This document shows, piece by piece, positions 27,886 through 38,322 of a stretch of 46,787 nt of DNA (positions within the stretch are counted from its first letter, which is position 1; every line of letters begins with the position of its first letter). Location of the stretch: positions 1-46,787 of the forward strand of contig JAGWZW010000019.1 in assembly GCA_018971835.1 (NCBI GenBank), written 5' to 3'. The notes under the pieces are model-generated. The model saw nothing but the letters and a program-made list of their open reading frames with translations, was not told the DNA's origin and searched no databases. This DNA is from Alphaproteobacteria bacterium. GTDB taxonomy: Bacteria > Pseudomonadota > Alphaproteobacteria > Micropepsales > Micropepsaceae. Made by a program: the position numbers and the translations under genes.

Positions 27886-28776
27886 CTACGGTTCCTGAGA
27901 AGACCCAAAGATAGGCGAAGTCCATTCCTTGACGGCCTTCAGAGCCGGGCTCTGCTCAGCAAGATCGAACGCCGCCATGATCGCGGCAAAGCGCATCGCC
28001 ACGAATTCGCGCATGTTGGGGTGAGTGAAAATGTAAGTCTCGCCCGCCTTGATTGCCTCAAGCACGCGCGCGCCCACGACATCGGGATCAATGCCGGACA
28101 AGACGGCCTGGGCCGCTTCGCTGGCGCCTTGTCCCAGCGCATCGACCTCGCTGACGCCGCCGTACTTGTCCTGCCGGGTGCGCCCGCTTTCGTGAATACG
28201 TGTACGCACGAAGCCGGGACATAGCGCCGACACGCCAATGCCTGCTGGCGCCAGCTGCGCTGCCCAGCCTTCGGTCAACGCCACGACCGCAAATTTGGTG
28301 GCGCTATAGGGCTCCATGCCGGGCGGCGAAATCATGCCGGCCATCGAAGCTGTGTTGACGATGTGCCCGCCTTCGCCATGACTGCGGATCAAGGGCACAA
28401 ATGTCTCGACGCCATAGACCACGCCCTTGAGATTGACATCAACGATCCAATCCCAGTCGCGCTCGCCGACCGTCCCGATCGGCCCGCCCACGGCCACGCC
28501 CGCGTTGTTGCACACGATGTGAATCTTTCCGAAGGCTGCCACCGCTTCCAGCGCCGCCGCGCGCACGCCCGCGCGATCGCTCACGTCGCAGCGCACGGGA
28601 ACGGCCTTCACCTGTTCGGCTGCCAGCCGCTCTACCGCCGCCCTGGCTGCAGCCTCGTCGATATCGGCAACCACGACGTTCATGCCGGCATGGCCGAAGG
28701 CGCGCGCCATCGCCAGACCGATGCCGCCGGCACCACCCGTGATAAATGCCGTCTTGCCTCTGAAATCCGCGATCAT
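27886..28776 (-). CDS. Short-chain dehydrogenase/reductase (SDR)
   Basis: A 296-residue classical SDR. The cofactor motif TGGAGGIG is at 13-20, D38/D40 in VVADID suggest NAD preference, NNAG is at 90-93, and the catalytic residues are S144, Y157 and K161. The substrate is unknown. ATG 28776 has GGGAGGAG upstream. A perfect TetR-type inverted repeat lies about 17 bp upstream of the start, between this gene and the preceding tetR on the same strand, so it is probably that regulator's target. Confidence 0.93.
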   Translation of the reverse strand: MIADFRGKTAFITGGAGGIGLAMARAFGHAGMNVVVADIDEAAARAAVERLAAEQVKAVPVRCDVSDRAGVRAAALEAVAAFGKIHIVCNNAGVAVGGPIGTVGERDWDWIVDVNLKGVVYGVETFVPLIRSHGEGGHIVNTASMAGMISPPGMEPYSATKFAVVALTEGWAAQLAPAGIGVSALCPGFVRTRIHESGRTRQDKYGGVSEVDALGQGASEAAQAVLSGIDPDVVGARVLEAIKAGETYIFTHPNMREFVAMRFAAIMAAFDLAEQSPALKAVKEWTSPIFGSSQEP

Positions 28777-28792
28777 GCGCAGCTCCTCCCGT

Positions 28793-28816
28793 TTCTGACA
28801 TGATATTTTGTCAGAA
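28793..28816. promoter_or_regulatory. Candidate TetR operator upstream of the SDR gene
   Basis: TTCTGACA-tgatattt-TGTCAGAA has perfect 8-bp arms with an 8-bp spacer. It sits between tetR and the SDR gene, directly before the SDR ribosome site. The half-site TGTCAG resembles GGTCAG in the second element at 29489-29501, in front of tetR itself. Confidence 0.6.
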
Positions 28817-28858
28817 CAAGAGCGGCGTCAACCACGCGGTGCCGACCGTCATCAAACT

Positions 28859-29485
28859 TCAGGGTTTAAGCGCGCGCACCAGAAAGCGGGAGAGATTGTC
28901 GATGACCTCCTGGCGCTTGCGGCCGGTCCGCGCGCCTTCGGTGGCAGACTGCACGACGGCCCCCAGGATCGCCTGGCCGACAATATCGGGATCGAGGTCG
29001 GTAGCGGTACGCCCGTCAGCGGCGGCATGGCGGACGAATTCGGCCCAGTCGTGGCCCCAGCGCTGCAGCAGCGGCGTCGCCTGCACACCTTCGGCGTCGA
29101 TCACGGCTTCATCGGTCATGGCAGCGTTGAGCACACCCGGATTGCTCGCCGTGTAGTCGTAGATCGCGTTCAGCGAGTCGGCGATAAGTTGTTCGAGCGA
29201 TCCCTTCACGTTGAAGCGGGCACGGGTGTAGGCGCCGAGTTCCTGCCGCGCCTCCTCCACGAAGGCGAGGAAACAGGCCTTCTTGTCCGGAAAATGCAAA
29301 TAGAAGGTGCCGTGACCGAGCCCTGCCTCGCGCGCGATGTCCTGCGGGCGGGTGGCGTGATAGCCGCGCTCGACAAACAGCTTGCGCGCCGCCTTGCGCA
29401 GCTTGGCGAGGCTTTCGGGCTTGCGCCGCACGGGGCGAGGCTTTTCGCCTTTTTTCGCCCGGACTTCAGAATCTGCCGTGGTCAT
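28859..29485 (-). CDS. TetR-family transcriptional regulator
   Basis: A 208-residue protein with a basic N-terminal tail and a standard HTH: LAKLRKAARKLFVERGYHAT, RPQDIAREAGLGHGTFYLHFPDKKACF. The ligand domain is divergent. Its gene has an inverted repeat immediately upstream of the ATG (29483-29485) and another before the downstream SDR gene, suggesting autoregulation and control of the SDR. The molybdenum hydroxylase gene ends 70 bp upstream on the same strand. Confidence 0.93.
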   Translation of the reverse strand: MTTADSEVRAKKGEKPRPVRRKPESLAKLRKAARKLFVERGYHATRPQDIAREAGLGHGTFYLHFPDKKACFLAFVEEARQELGAYTRARFNVKGSLEQLIADSLNAIYDYTASNPGVLNAAMTDEAVIDAEGVQATPLLQRWGHDWAEFVRHAAADGRTATDLDPDIVGQAILGAVVQSATEGARTGRKRQEVIDNLSRFLVRALKP

Positions 29486-29488
29486 GAA

Positions 29489-29501
29489 TGACTTTTGGTC
29501 A
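29489..29501. promoter_or_regulatory. Candidate TetR operator upstream of tetR
   Basis: TGAC-ttttg-GTCA is an inverted repeat beginning 3 bp upstream of the tetR start codon. The TTTTG.GTCAG core is shared with the longer palindrome before the SDR gene, which supports one regulator binding both. Confidence 0.45.
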
Positions 29502-29555
29502 GTGAATCTGCCAAAGTCAATGCACCTCTCCAGCCCACGGCCCCGACCAAACGCC

Positions 29556-31871
29556 TCAGGCTGCCGATTTCAGGGCCCGCCAGACCTTTTCTGGCGTTGC
29601 CGGCATGTCGATATGGGGAACACCGACGGCATCGGCCACTGCGCCGATCAGCGCGGGCATGGCCCCCACCGTGCCCGCCTCGCCGCATCCCTTGGCGCCC
29701 ATCGGGTTGGTCTTGCAGGGATATTCTTCGTAGGCGAAGCGAATCTCGGGCAGGTTGTCGGCACGCGGCATGGCATAGTCGGTGAAGCTGGCGGTCATGA
29801 GCTGGCCCGTCTCGGCGTCGTAAATGCAATGCTCCAGCAGCGCCTGGCCGAGCCCCTGCGCGATGCCGCCGTGGACCTGACCCTTGACCAGCATCGGATT
29901 GATGATACGTCCGAAATCATCGAGTACCGAATACGACACGACGTCGACCACGCCGGTTTCAGGATCGACTTCGACTTCACAGACATGGCAGCCGTTGGGA
30001 AAGGTCGGCGCCTGACCGTTAAAGACGCCGTCGCTATCCAACCCGGTTTCAAAGCCGGGCAATGTTTCCCGCTTAAGGGCAATGGCCAGTTCCGTCACGG
30101 TCATGCTGCGATCGGTGCCAGATACGCGAAATCGGCCGGTCCCCTCAACGATATCGAACTCAACTGCGCCGCCGCCGGCCTGCATCACCTGCCCCGCCGC
30201 GACTTTGCCCTTGCGGATCACCTCGTCGGAAGTCACCTGCAGCGCCCCGCCCGACATGTTGAGCGAGCGCGAGCCGCCAGTACCGCCGCCGTTCACCCAT
30301 TCGGTGTCGCCCTGTTTCACAGTGATGGAGTCGAACGGCACGCCGAGCCGCTCGGCCACGACCTGCGCGAACGCCGTCTCGTGGCCCTGCCCATTGGACT
30401 GGGTACCGACGTAAAGCTCCACGCCGCCATTCTCAGTGAAGACGACGCGCGCCGGCTCGCTGCCCACCGCCGCGGTGATCTCGACATAATAGGCGATACC
30501 GAGGCCGCGCCGTTTGCCGCGCGCTTCGCTCTGTTTGCGGCGCGCCGCAAAGCCGGCCACGTCCGCCCGCTTCAATCCTTCATCGAGCATGTGCGGAAAA
30601 TCGCCGGAATCGAAGGACTGTCCATACCAGTTCCTATACGGCAGCTCCGAGGGGCCAGGCAGATTGCGGCGGCGCAGTTCCGCGCGGTCGATACCGCTGA
30701 CGCGCGCCGCCTCATCCATCAGCCGTTCCACCAGATAAGCTGCTTCGGGGCGGCCGGCCCCGCGATAGGCGTCCACCGGTGCGGAGTTGGTGAAATAGCC
30801 TTTGACGTTGGCGAACAGCGCCGGAACCTTGTAGAGGCCGCCGAAAATCCGCCCACCGGCCAGCGTCGGCACGAAGGGCGCGAACTGCGAGAGATAGCCG
30901 CCCATATCGGCGCGCCCCGAGATGCGCATGGCGAGGATGCGTCCGTCTTCATCCAGCGCCAGATCGGCACGGGTAATGGTGTCGCGGCCGTGACCGTCCG
31001 ACAGAAACCCTTCCATCCGCTCCGCCGACCAGCGCACCGGACGGCCGGTCTTCCGGGCCGCGATCAGCATCAGCGGCTGCTCGGGATAGACGAACATCTT
31101 CATGCCGAAACCGCCGCCGACATCGCCGGTGATCACATGCAGTTTCTCGCGCTCGATCCCGAGGATGCCGACAATGCGGTCACGCAGCATGCCGGCGCCC
31201 TGGCTGGCAGAATAGAGCGTGAAGCAGTCCGCTGCCCGATCGTAAAGGCCGATCGCCGCACGCGTTTCCATCGTCGTCGGCGCCACGCGGTTCTGGACGA
31301 CGGTGACGGTGGCGCGGTGCGCTGCCCGGGCGAAAGCGGCATCCACTGCCGCTTCATCGCCGTGCGCCCAGTCAAACGCAAGGTTGCCCGGCGCACCCTC
31401 CCAAATCTGAGGACCATCCGGCGCGGCTTCCAGCGTGCCGCAGGCATCCAGGACGTCGTAGTCGATTTCCACCAGCTCGGCGGCGTCTTTCGCCTGGGCA
31501 TAGGTTTCGGCGATCACCATCGCCACGGCTTCGCCCGCGAACGTCACCTTGTCCTTCGCCAGCAGCGGCTTTGGCGAAAGGCGCGTGGCCGAGCCGTCGC
31601 GATTCTTCACCGGCGCCAGGCACGGCATCGGACCGGCGCCGAAGGCCTCCACGTCGGCTTGCGTCAGGACTGCGACCACGCCAGGCGCGGCAGCGGCGGC
31701 CGACACATCAATGGCATTGATCCGCGCATGGGCATGCGGGCTGCGTGCGAAAGTCGCGTGAACTTCGCCCTCGAAATGACGATCATCCGTATACCGGCCG
31801 CGGCCGGTCACAAAGCGGATATCCTCGGTTCGCGTGACCGATTGTCCAATTCCGAATTTCATGGATGCCAT
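29556..31871 (-). CDS. Molybdenum hydroxylase large subunit (xanthine dehydrogenase/CoxL-like), orphan
   Basis: A 771-residue molybdopterin-binding subunit. The N-terminal domain (TRTEDIRFVTGRGRYTDD) and the molybdenum-site blocks GDVGGGFGMK, AYRGAGRPEA, QSNGQGHETAFAQV and KGCGEAGTVGA are present, with the catalytic glutamate at about E731. The active-site loop AYRGAGRPEA is not the Cys-containing one of true CO dehydrogenase, so the substrate is probably an aldehyde or heterocycle. The FAD and 2Fe-2S subunits normally encoded beside it are absent. It may use subunits encoded elsewhere. Start is ATG 31871 or ATG 31862. Confidence 0.93.
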   Translation of the reverse strand: MASMKFGIGQSVTRTEDIRFVTGRGRYTDDRHFEGEVHATFARSPHAHARINAIDVSAAAAAPGVVAVLTQADVEAFGAGPMPCLAPVKNRDGSATRLSPKPLLAKDKVTFAGEAVAMVIAETYAQAKDAAELVEIDYDVLDACGTLEAAPDGPQIWEGAPGNLAFDWAHGDEAAVDAAFARAAHRATVTVVQNRVAPTTMETRAAIGLYDRAADCFTLYSASQGAGMLRDRIVGILGIEREKLHVITGDVGGGFGMKMFVYPEQPLMLIAARKTGRPVRWSAERMEGFLSDGHGRDTITRADLALDEDGRILAMRISGRADMGGYLSQFAPFVPTLAGGRIFGGLYKVPALFANVKGYFTNSAPVDAYRGAGRPEAAYLVERLMDEAARVSGIDRAELRRRNLPGPSELPYRNWYGQSFDSGDFPHMLDEGLKRADVAGFAARRKQSEARGKRRGLGIAYYVEITAAVGSEPARVVFTENGGVELYVGTQSNGQGHETAFAQVVAERLGVPFDSITVKQGDTEWVNGGGTGGSRSLNMSGGALQVTSDEVIRKGKVAAGQVMQAGGGAVEFDIVEGTGRFRVSGTDRSMTVTELAIALKRETLPGFETGLDSDGVFNGQAPTFPNGCHVCEVEVDPETGVVDVVSYSVLDDFGRIINPMLVKGQVHGGIAQGLGQALLEHCIYDAETGQLMTASFTDYAMPRADNLPEIRFAYEEYPCKTNPMGAKGCGEAGTVGAMPALIGAVADAVGVPHIDMPATPEKVWRALKSAA

Positions 31872-31932
31872 CGCATTCGCTGTTTGCCGTTCAAGGCGAT
31901 GCTAACGGCCGTGCGCGGCTTGGCAACCCCCG

Positions 31933-33441
<1,509 letters not shown>

Positions 33442-33488
33442 CAGGAACAGGATATCCGGCGCTCAGCCTAGCACGGCGCCGCGGCCTG

Positions 33489-34013
33489 TCAGCCCAGCGA
33501 AAACCATTCTTCGACTTCGCCCGCTGGAAACGAATCGCGCGCCGCTGGGGATGCCGGATCGTAGTGCGTAGCCCCCAATATGCCGTCGGCCTCTCCACCG
33601 CTGTCGGACAGCGGCAGGATGATCCGCTCACCCGCCCCCACGCGTTCGAGATGATCGAACACACTGCCATAGCCGTGAAAGAAACAGGGCTCGATCACGA
33701 CCCGTCTATGGCGGGCGAAATAATGCGCCAGCGCGCCGGGTGGAAAGAGGTCTTCCATCGGTACCCCCCGGAAACTGTGGGAGAAAACCGCTTCAATGGC
33801 ATCGCCGGCCAGCCGGCCCACGAATCTGTCGGATTGGCGATCATAACGGTACGACCAGATAATCGGCAGATGGACCGCAATGGCTGACGGGCGAATGTCT
33901 CCCCAACCTGGCAGGCGGCGGTCGCCGCGCACGGAGTTCCAGTGTCTGGCGATAACCCTAAGGGCGGGATCTTCTATTGCCTGCTCAAAGTCGGCGAAGC
34001 TCATAGCATTCAT
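33489..34013 (-). CDS. PAS_5 domain protein
   Basis: A 174-residue single-domain protein. The stretch LPGWGDIRPSAIAVHLPIIWSYRYDRQSDRFVGRLAGDAIEAV is typical of the alphaproteobacterial PAS_5 family. There is no output domain, so it probably senses a signal and acts through a partner. The frame also allows TTG 34022, but ATG 34013 (MNAMSFADF) is more natural. It is divergent from the DUF2336 gene; a long inverted repeat lies between them. Confidence 0.85.
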   Translation of the reverse strand: MNAMSFADFEQAIEDPALRVIARHWNSVRGDRRLPGWGDIRPSAIAVHLPIIWSYRYDRQSDRFVGRLAGDAIEAVFSHSFRGVPMEDLFPPGALAHYFARHRRVVIEPCFFHGYGSVFDHLERVGAGERIILPLSDSGGEADGILGATHYDPASPAARDSFPAGEVEEWFSLG

Positions 34014-34114
34014 ACCAGCCAAACAAAAAGGCGAACAAAATCACGGCCAAACGTTCAGGCCACTCGTATTATTCATACCCGGCAAAGGGCTTTTGTTCCG
34101 CTAACGGCAACAGG

Positions 34115-34149
34115 ACGGCCCAAACCAAACTGGCACAATCTTGGGCCGT
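34115..34149. repeat. 9-bp inverted repeat between PAS_5 and DUF2336 genes
   Basis: ACGGCCCAA (34115-34123) and TTGGGCCGT (34141-34149) are perfectly complementary with a 17-bp spacer. CGTTAA occurs at 34147-34152 and again at 34164-34169, a direct repeat that overlaps the right arm. The element lies in the divergent promoter region and could be a binding site for a regulator. Confidence 0.45.
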
Positions 34150-34235
34150 TAAGATTTACATGACGTTAACTCCAATTGATCTAGCCTCACACTGAGGGGG
34201 CGCGAACAGGCGCGGCCAAATGGGGGCAACCAGGC

Positions 34236-35348
34236 GTGGGGCTGACTGCAGAAGATATCGGTAGCATGGCACGGCTGACGCAGCTGGCGGGCAATCCGCA
34301 AAGCGTGCCCCGTGGCGACATCTATCTGGCTGTCGCCTCGCTGTATCATAGCCAGTCCACGCGCCTGACGGAGCGCGAACGCGTCCTGATGCGTGAAATC
34401 CTTCAGCGCCTGACGACCGACGTGGAAATGGCGATCCGCATCGCATTGGCCGAGAGATTGGCCGACGACGATACAGCGCCCCTCGACCTCATCCTCCTGC
34501 TGGCCGACGACCACATCGAGGTAGCGCGCCCTGTCATCCTGCGTAGCGGCCGGCTGAACGACACCGACCTGCTGTCGATCATCACGCGGGCCGACGAAGA
34601 TCGTCAGGCGATCTGCGCGGCCCGGCCTCATATCGGTGAACCGGTCTGCGAGGCCCTTGTCCGGAGCAATTCTGAATCTGTGCTGGTAACGCTGGTGCGG
34701 AACGCCACCGCGCACATCGGCACGGCCGCCTTCGAGACCCTGGTTGAGAAATCCCGGCACATCGCGGTACTCCAGGATCCACTCGGTCGGCGTGAGGATC
34801 TTCCGGCCAATCTGGCCACGCGCATGTGCGACTGGGTGTCTGACGTTCTGAAGACACACATCGAACAGAATTTCCCGATCGTACCTAAGGGCATTGAAAC
34901 CGAAGTCGATCACGCTGCCGAGAGCATCCAGAAGCCACCGGCCCTGTCGGGCGAGGCGGCGACGAGCGCGCACAAACTGGTCACCAAACTGGCCGCCGCC
35001 GGCCAGCTCAGGGCCGGCTTTCTGTTGCGCGTGTTGCATCAGGGCCAGATCGATCTTTTCGAAATCGCATTCGCCACGCTTCTGGACCTCGACATTCCCC
35101 GGACACGCCGCGTGCTCTACGAAAACGGTGCCGCCCAGGTGGCACTGGCCTGTCGCGCCGTGGGCATCGATCGCTGCGTATTTTCTACAGTCTTCAATCT
35201 CTCGCGTCAGGCAAAGAGCATGCAAATGACCCTGACCGCGGCGGACAGGACCGAAGTCGAAACCGTTTTCAACAGCTTCTCGAAGACCGCCGCCCTGGAC
35301 CGCCTGCGCGCTCTCACCACACCTGGCCAAGGGCCTTGTGACGGGTGA
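34236..35348 (+). CDS. DUF2336 domain protein
   Basis: A 370-residue, mostly helical cytosolic protein. Alternating short helices such as RERVLMREILQRLTTDVEMAIRIALAERLADDD and APLDLILLLADDHIEVARPVI are typical of DUF2336, an alphaproteobacterial family of HEAT-like helices with unknown function. Start is probably GTG 34236 (MGLTAEDI); an internal ATG at 34266 is the alternative. moaA follows 31 bp downstream on the same strand. Confidence 0.85.
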   Translation: MGLTAEDIGSMARLTQLAGNPQSVPRGDIYLAVASLYHSQSTRLTERERVLMREILQRLTTDVEMAIRIALAERLADDDTAPLDLILLLADDHIEVARPVILRSGRLNDTDLLSIITRADEDRQAICAARPHIGEPVCEALVRSNSESVLVTLVRNATAHIGTAAFETLVEKSRHIAVLQDPLGRREDLPANLATRMCDWVSDVLKTHIEQNFPIVPKGIETEVDHAAESIQKPPALSGEAATSAHKLVTKLAAAGQLRAGFLLRVLHQGQIDLFEIAFATLLDLDIPRTRRVLYENGAAQVALACRAVGIDRCVFSTVFNLSRQAKSMQMTLTAADRTEVETVFNSFSKTAALDRLRALTTPGQGPCDG

Positions 35349-35379
35349 AACCGGGGCCGGACCCTGCTAGGGTTGGCCC

Positions 35380-36381
35380 ATGATTGATCCCTTCGGCCGC
35401 CATATCACCTATCTGCGCGTTTCGGTTACGGACCGGTGCGACTTTCGCTGCGTCTACTGCATGGGCGAGCATATGAGCTTCCTGCCCAAGGCGGAGGTGC
35501 TGACCCTGGAGGAACTGGAACGCCTGGCAGGCGCCTTCATCGACAAGGGCGTGGAACGCATCCGCATCACCGGCGGTGAACCGCTGGTTCGCCGGGACGT
35601 CATGCGCCTGTTCGAGGCGCTGGGCCGGCGCATCGGCCAAAGCGGAAAAGCGGGCGGTCTCAAGGAATTGACCCTCACCACCAACGGCAGCCAGCTTTCG
35701 CGCTTCGCCCGTGAACTGGTGTCAGCCGGCGTGAGGCGGGTCAACGTCTCTCTAGACACCCGCGACCCGGATCGCTTCCACGCCCTCACCCGCTGGGGCC
35801 AACTGAGCAAGGTGCTGGCGGGTATCGACGCCGCCCAGGAGGCCGGCCTCGCCGTCAAGATCAATATGGTGGCGCTTCGGGGAACGAACGAAGACGAGAT
35901 TGCCTCCATGCTGGAATGGGCCCACGGCCGCGGCATGGACCTGACGCTGATCGAAACCATGCCGCTGGGCGAGATCGGCGAGGACCGCGTCGATCATTAT
36001 CTGCCGCTGTCGGACGTGCGGGCCAAACTGGCGGAGCGCTACACCCTGGAGGAAAGCAGCTACCAGACGGGCGGGCCTGCCCGTTATGTCCGCGTAGCCG
36101 AAACCGGCGGCCGGCTGGGCTTCATCACCCCGCTCACCCATAATTTCTGCGAGGCCTGCAACCGCGTCCGGCTCACCTGCACCGGCACGCTTTATATGTG
36201 CCTGGGCCAGAATGACGCCGCAGACCTGCGCGCTGCCGTTCGCGCCTCCAGGGACGACGAGGCGCTGTCCGCGGCGATCGATGCCGCCATCGCCAGAAAG
36301 CCGAAAGGCCACGATTTCGTTATCGACCGCAACACGCGGGCGCCCGCCGTATCCCGGCCGATGTCGCTGACCGGAGGCTGA
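35380..36381 (+). CDS. moaA: GTP 3',8-cyclase (molybdenum cofactor biosynthesis)
   Basis: A radical SAM enzyme performing the first step of molybdopterin synthesis from GTP. The 333-residue length is normal. The SAM cluster cysteines are C20, C24 and C27 (CDFRCVYC). The substrate cluster is C257, C260 and C274 in [27 protein letters not shown] (63-69) and the C-terminal GG are present. nadK follows 8 bp downstream, so the two are probably co-transcribed. The orphan molybdenum hydroxylase 3.5 kb away would need this cofactor, though moaA is general. Confidence 0.96.
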   Translation: MIDPFGRHITYLRVSVTDRCDFRCVYCMGEHMSFLPKAEVLTLEELERLAGAFIDKGVERIRITGGEPLVRRDVMRLFEALGRRIGQSGKAGGLKELTLTTNGSQLSRFARELVSAGVRRVNVSLDTRDPDRFHALTRWGQLSKVLAGIDAAQEAGLAVKINMVALRGTNEDEIASMLEWAHGRGMDLTLIETMPLGEIGEDRVDHYLPLSDVRAKLAERYTLEESSYQTGGPARYVRVAETGGRLGFITPLTHNFCEACNRVRLTCTGTLYMCLGQNDAADLRAAVRASRDDEALSAAIDAAIARKPKGHDFVIDRNTRAPAVSRPMSLTGG

Positions 36382-36389
36382 ACGCCAGC

Positions 36390-37151
36390 ATGACAAGGGA
36401 TCTGCACTTCGTCGCCTCGGCCGCGCCCGAAGCCCAGAACGCGCTCGCGGCCCTGCGCACCCGGTATGACGATGTCGGCCCGGAGCGGGCGAAGGTCATC
36501 GTAGCCCTTGGTGGCGACGGTTTCATGTTGCAGACACTTCATGCCTTCCTCGGCACCGGCAAGCCGATCTACGGCATGAATCTCGGCTCCGTCGGCTTTC
36601 TCATGAACGAGTATAGCGAAGAAGACCTTCCGGCCCGGCTGGAAGCGGCGGAAGCTACCGAGATCCACCCCCTTCGCATGCGCGCAACCACGGAGAATAC
36701 CACTACCGAAGCTCTGGCTTTCAACGAAGTTTCATTGCTGCGGCAGACCAGACAGACGGCAAAGATTCGCATCCTGGTGGACGGTAAGGTGCGCATCTCG
36801 GAACTGGTCTGCGACGGCGTGCTGATTTCGACACCGGCCGGTTCAACGGCCTACAATCTCTCCGCCCACGGCCCGATCCTGCCGATCGACGCAGCCCTCC
36901 TCGCCTTGACACCCATCAGCGCTTTTCGGCCACGACGCTGGCGCGGCGCGCTGCTCGCCCGCCGGGCCCGCACCGCCTTCGAAATTTTGGAGCCGGACAA
37001 GCGGCCGGTCAGCGCCGTGGCCGACAATTTCGAAGTCCGGGACGTCATCCGCGTCGACGTGGAAGAAGACCGCAGCATCTCCACGACAATGCTGTTCGAC
37101 GCCGGGCATAGCCTCGACGAGCGAATCCTCGCCGAACAGTTTCAGGATTAA
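36390..37151 (+). CDS. nadK: NAD kinase
   Basis: Phosphorylates NAD to NADP. The 253-residue protein carries GGDG (41-44) with the catalytic aspartate, the [12 protein letters not shown] stretch, AFNEVSLLR and [15 protein letters not shown]. All are family hallmarks. The length fits the compact alphaproteobacterial form. It follows moaA by 8 bp. Confidence 0.95.
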   Translation: MTRDLHFVASAAPEAQNALAALRTRYDDVGPERAKVIVALGGDGFMLQTLHAFLGTGKPIYGMNLGSVGFLMNEYSEEDLPARLEAAEATEIHPLRMRATTENTTTEALAFNEVSLLRQTRQTAKIRILVDGKVRISELVCDGVLISTPAGSTAYNLSAHGPILPIDAALLALTPISAFRPRRWRGALLARRARTAFEILEPDKRPVSAVADNFEVRDVIRVDVEEDRSISTTMLFDAGHSLDERILAEQFQD

Positions 37152-37243
37152 AGACCCTTCACCTTGCGTTAAGCCTGTATCGGTAACCTCGCCTACGGAG
37201 AAAGCGGGAGAGCCGGAGGCGCACGTCCGGTAAGAGTAGCCTC

Positions 37244-37786
37244 ATGAGCGGTTATCGCTTCGACCGGCTGAAAATCCTGATCGTCGACGACAATCCGCAC
37301 TTGCGCAAACTCGTCGCCGCCATTCTGCACGCCTTCGGGGTAAACCAGATCGCGCAGGCCGCAAATGCCAGCCGCGCCTGGGCCATGCTGCGCGACGTCA
37401 ATCCAGACGTGATCATCCTAGACTGGGTGATGGACGGAATGAGCGGCGTCGAACTGGCCAAGATGATCCGCACCGATCCCGGTAGCCCGAATCCCTTCGT
37501 TCCGATCATCATGCTGACCGGCAACTCGCTGCTCGAGCACGTGCATCTGGCGCGTGACGCGGGCGTGAACGAGTTCCTCGCCAAGCCCGTTTCTTCCAAT
37601 GCAATCCTGACCCGGCTCCTGGCGGTTATCGAGCATCCTCGGCCTTTCGTACGTACCAAGGTCTATTTCGGCCCCTGCCGCCGCCGCCGCCGGATACGCG
37701 ATGAATATGAAGGCCCCGAAAGGCGGCAGCCAACCGACGCGGGATTGGACAAAAAAGCCCAACAAGAAACGTCAGCGACGACGTGA
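37244..37786 (+). CDS. Single-domain response regulator (CheY-like)
   Basis: A 180-residue receiver protein. The acidic pair is D15/D16, the phospho-acceptor D60 (VIILDWVMDGMSG), the switch threonine T92 and the lysine K114 (FLAKPVS). The C-terminal 45 residues add a basic stretch (CRRRRRIRDEYEGPERRQ) and a polar tail but no known output domain. An Hpt gene follows 36 bp downstream, so the two may exchange phosphate. Confidence 0.93.
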   Translation: MSGYRFDRLKILIVDDNPHLRKLVAAILHAFGVNQIAQAANASRAWAMLRDVNPDVIILDWVMDGMSGVELAKMIRTDPGSPNPFVPIIMLTGNSLLEHVHLARDAGVNEFLAKPVSSNAILTRLLAVIEHPRPFVRTKVYFGPCRRRRRIRDEYEGPERRQPTDAGLDKKAQQETSATT

Positions 37787-37822
37787 GCGGAAGGTCACGA
37801 CGTCCAAACCGCAAGGCACAAG

Positions 37823-38314
37823 ATGAGCGCGAAACATCCGATCGAAATTTTCATGCCGCCGAACATGCTAAAGGCCAAGGTCGGAGGCAGGATCGGCGGG
37901 GTCGACGTCGCCGCCCTCAAGCGCGCAGAAAAGGCGCTGGACGAGTTGAAAGGCGAATTCGGCGCGTGGATCAACGACGACATCGCAAGGCTTGTCGAAG
38001 CGCGCAAGACCTACCAGGGCGCGCAAAATGACGAGAACCGCTACGATCTCTACCGCGCCAGCCACGACCTGCGCGGACAGGCGATGACCTTCGGATACCC
38101 CCTGGCCGCGCGCATCGCCGCCTCGCTATGCAAGTTGCTCGACAACAATCAAGGTTCCGCGCCTCAAACGCTGATCGATGCCCATGTCGACGCCATCGGT
38201 ATCGTCGTACGCCAGAACATGAAAGACGACAGCGACCGGACCGCGCGTGCGCTCGCCGGCGAACTCGAGGCCCGCGTCGGCGAAGTCCTCAGCAAGAACG
38301 GCGAAGGCGCCTGA
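37823..38314 (+). CDS. Hpt-domain phosphotransfer protein
   Basis: A 163-residue helical protein. YRASHDLRGQAMTFGYPLAARIAASLCKLL contains the phosphorylatable histidine H81 in the usual Hpt context. The N-terminal IEIFMPPNMLKAKVGG segment is common in alphaproteobacterial Hpt proteins of this type. ATG 37823 is the start. Likely partner: the receiver encoded just upstream. No cognate histidine kinase is in the window. Confidence 0.88.
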   Translation: MSAKHPIEIFMPPNMLKAKVGGRIGGVDVAALKRAEKALDELKGEFGAWINDDIARLVEARKTYQGAQNDENRYDLYRASHDLRGQAMTFGYPLAARIAASLCKLLDNNQGSAPQTLIDAHVDAIGIVVRQNMKDDSDRTARALAGELEARVGEVLSKNGEGA

Positions 38315-38322
38315 CTCCTTGC

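Noticed and set aside
37209..37235. GAGCCGGAGGCGCACGTCCG stretch resembling a group II intron 3' domain
   Set aside because: Only the short pairing CCGGA/TCCGG is present. The catalytic domain V features and any reverse transcriptase are missing, so chance or a small hairpin is the better reading.
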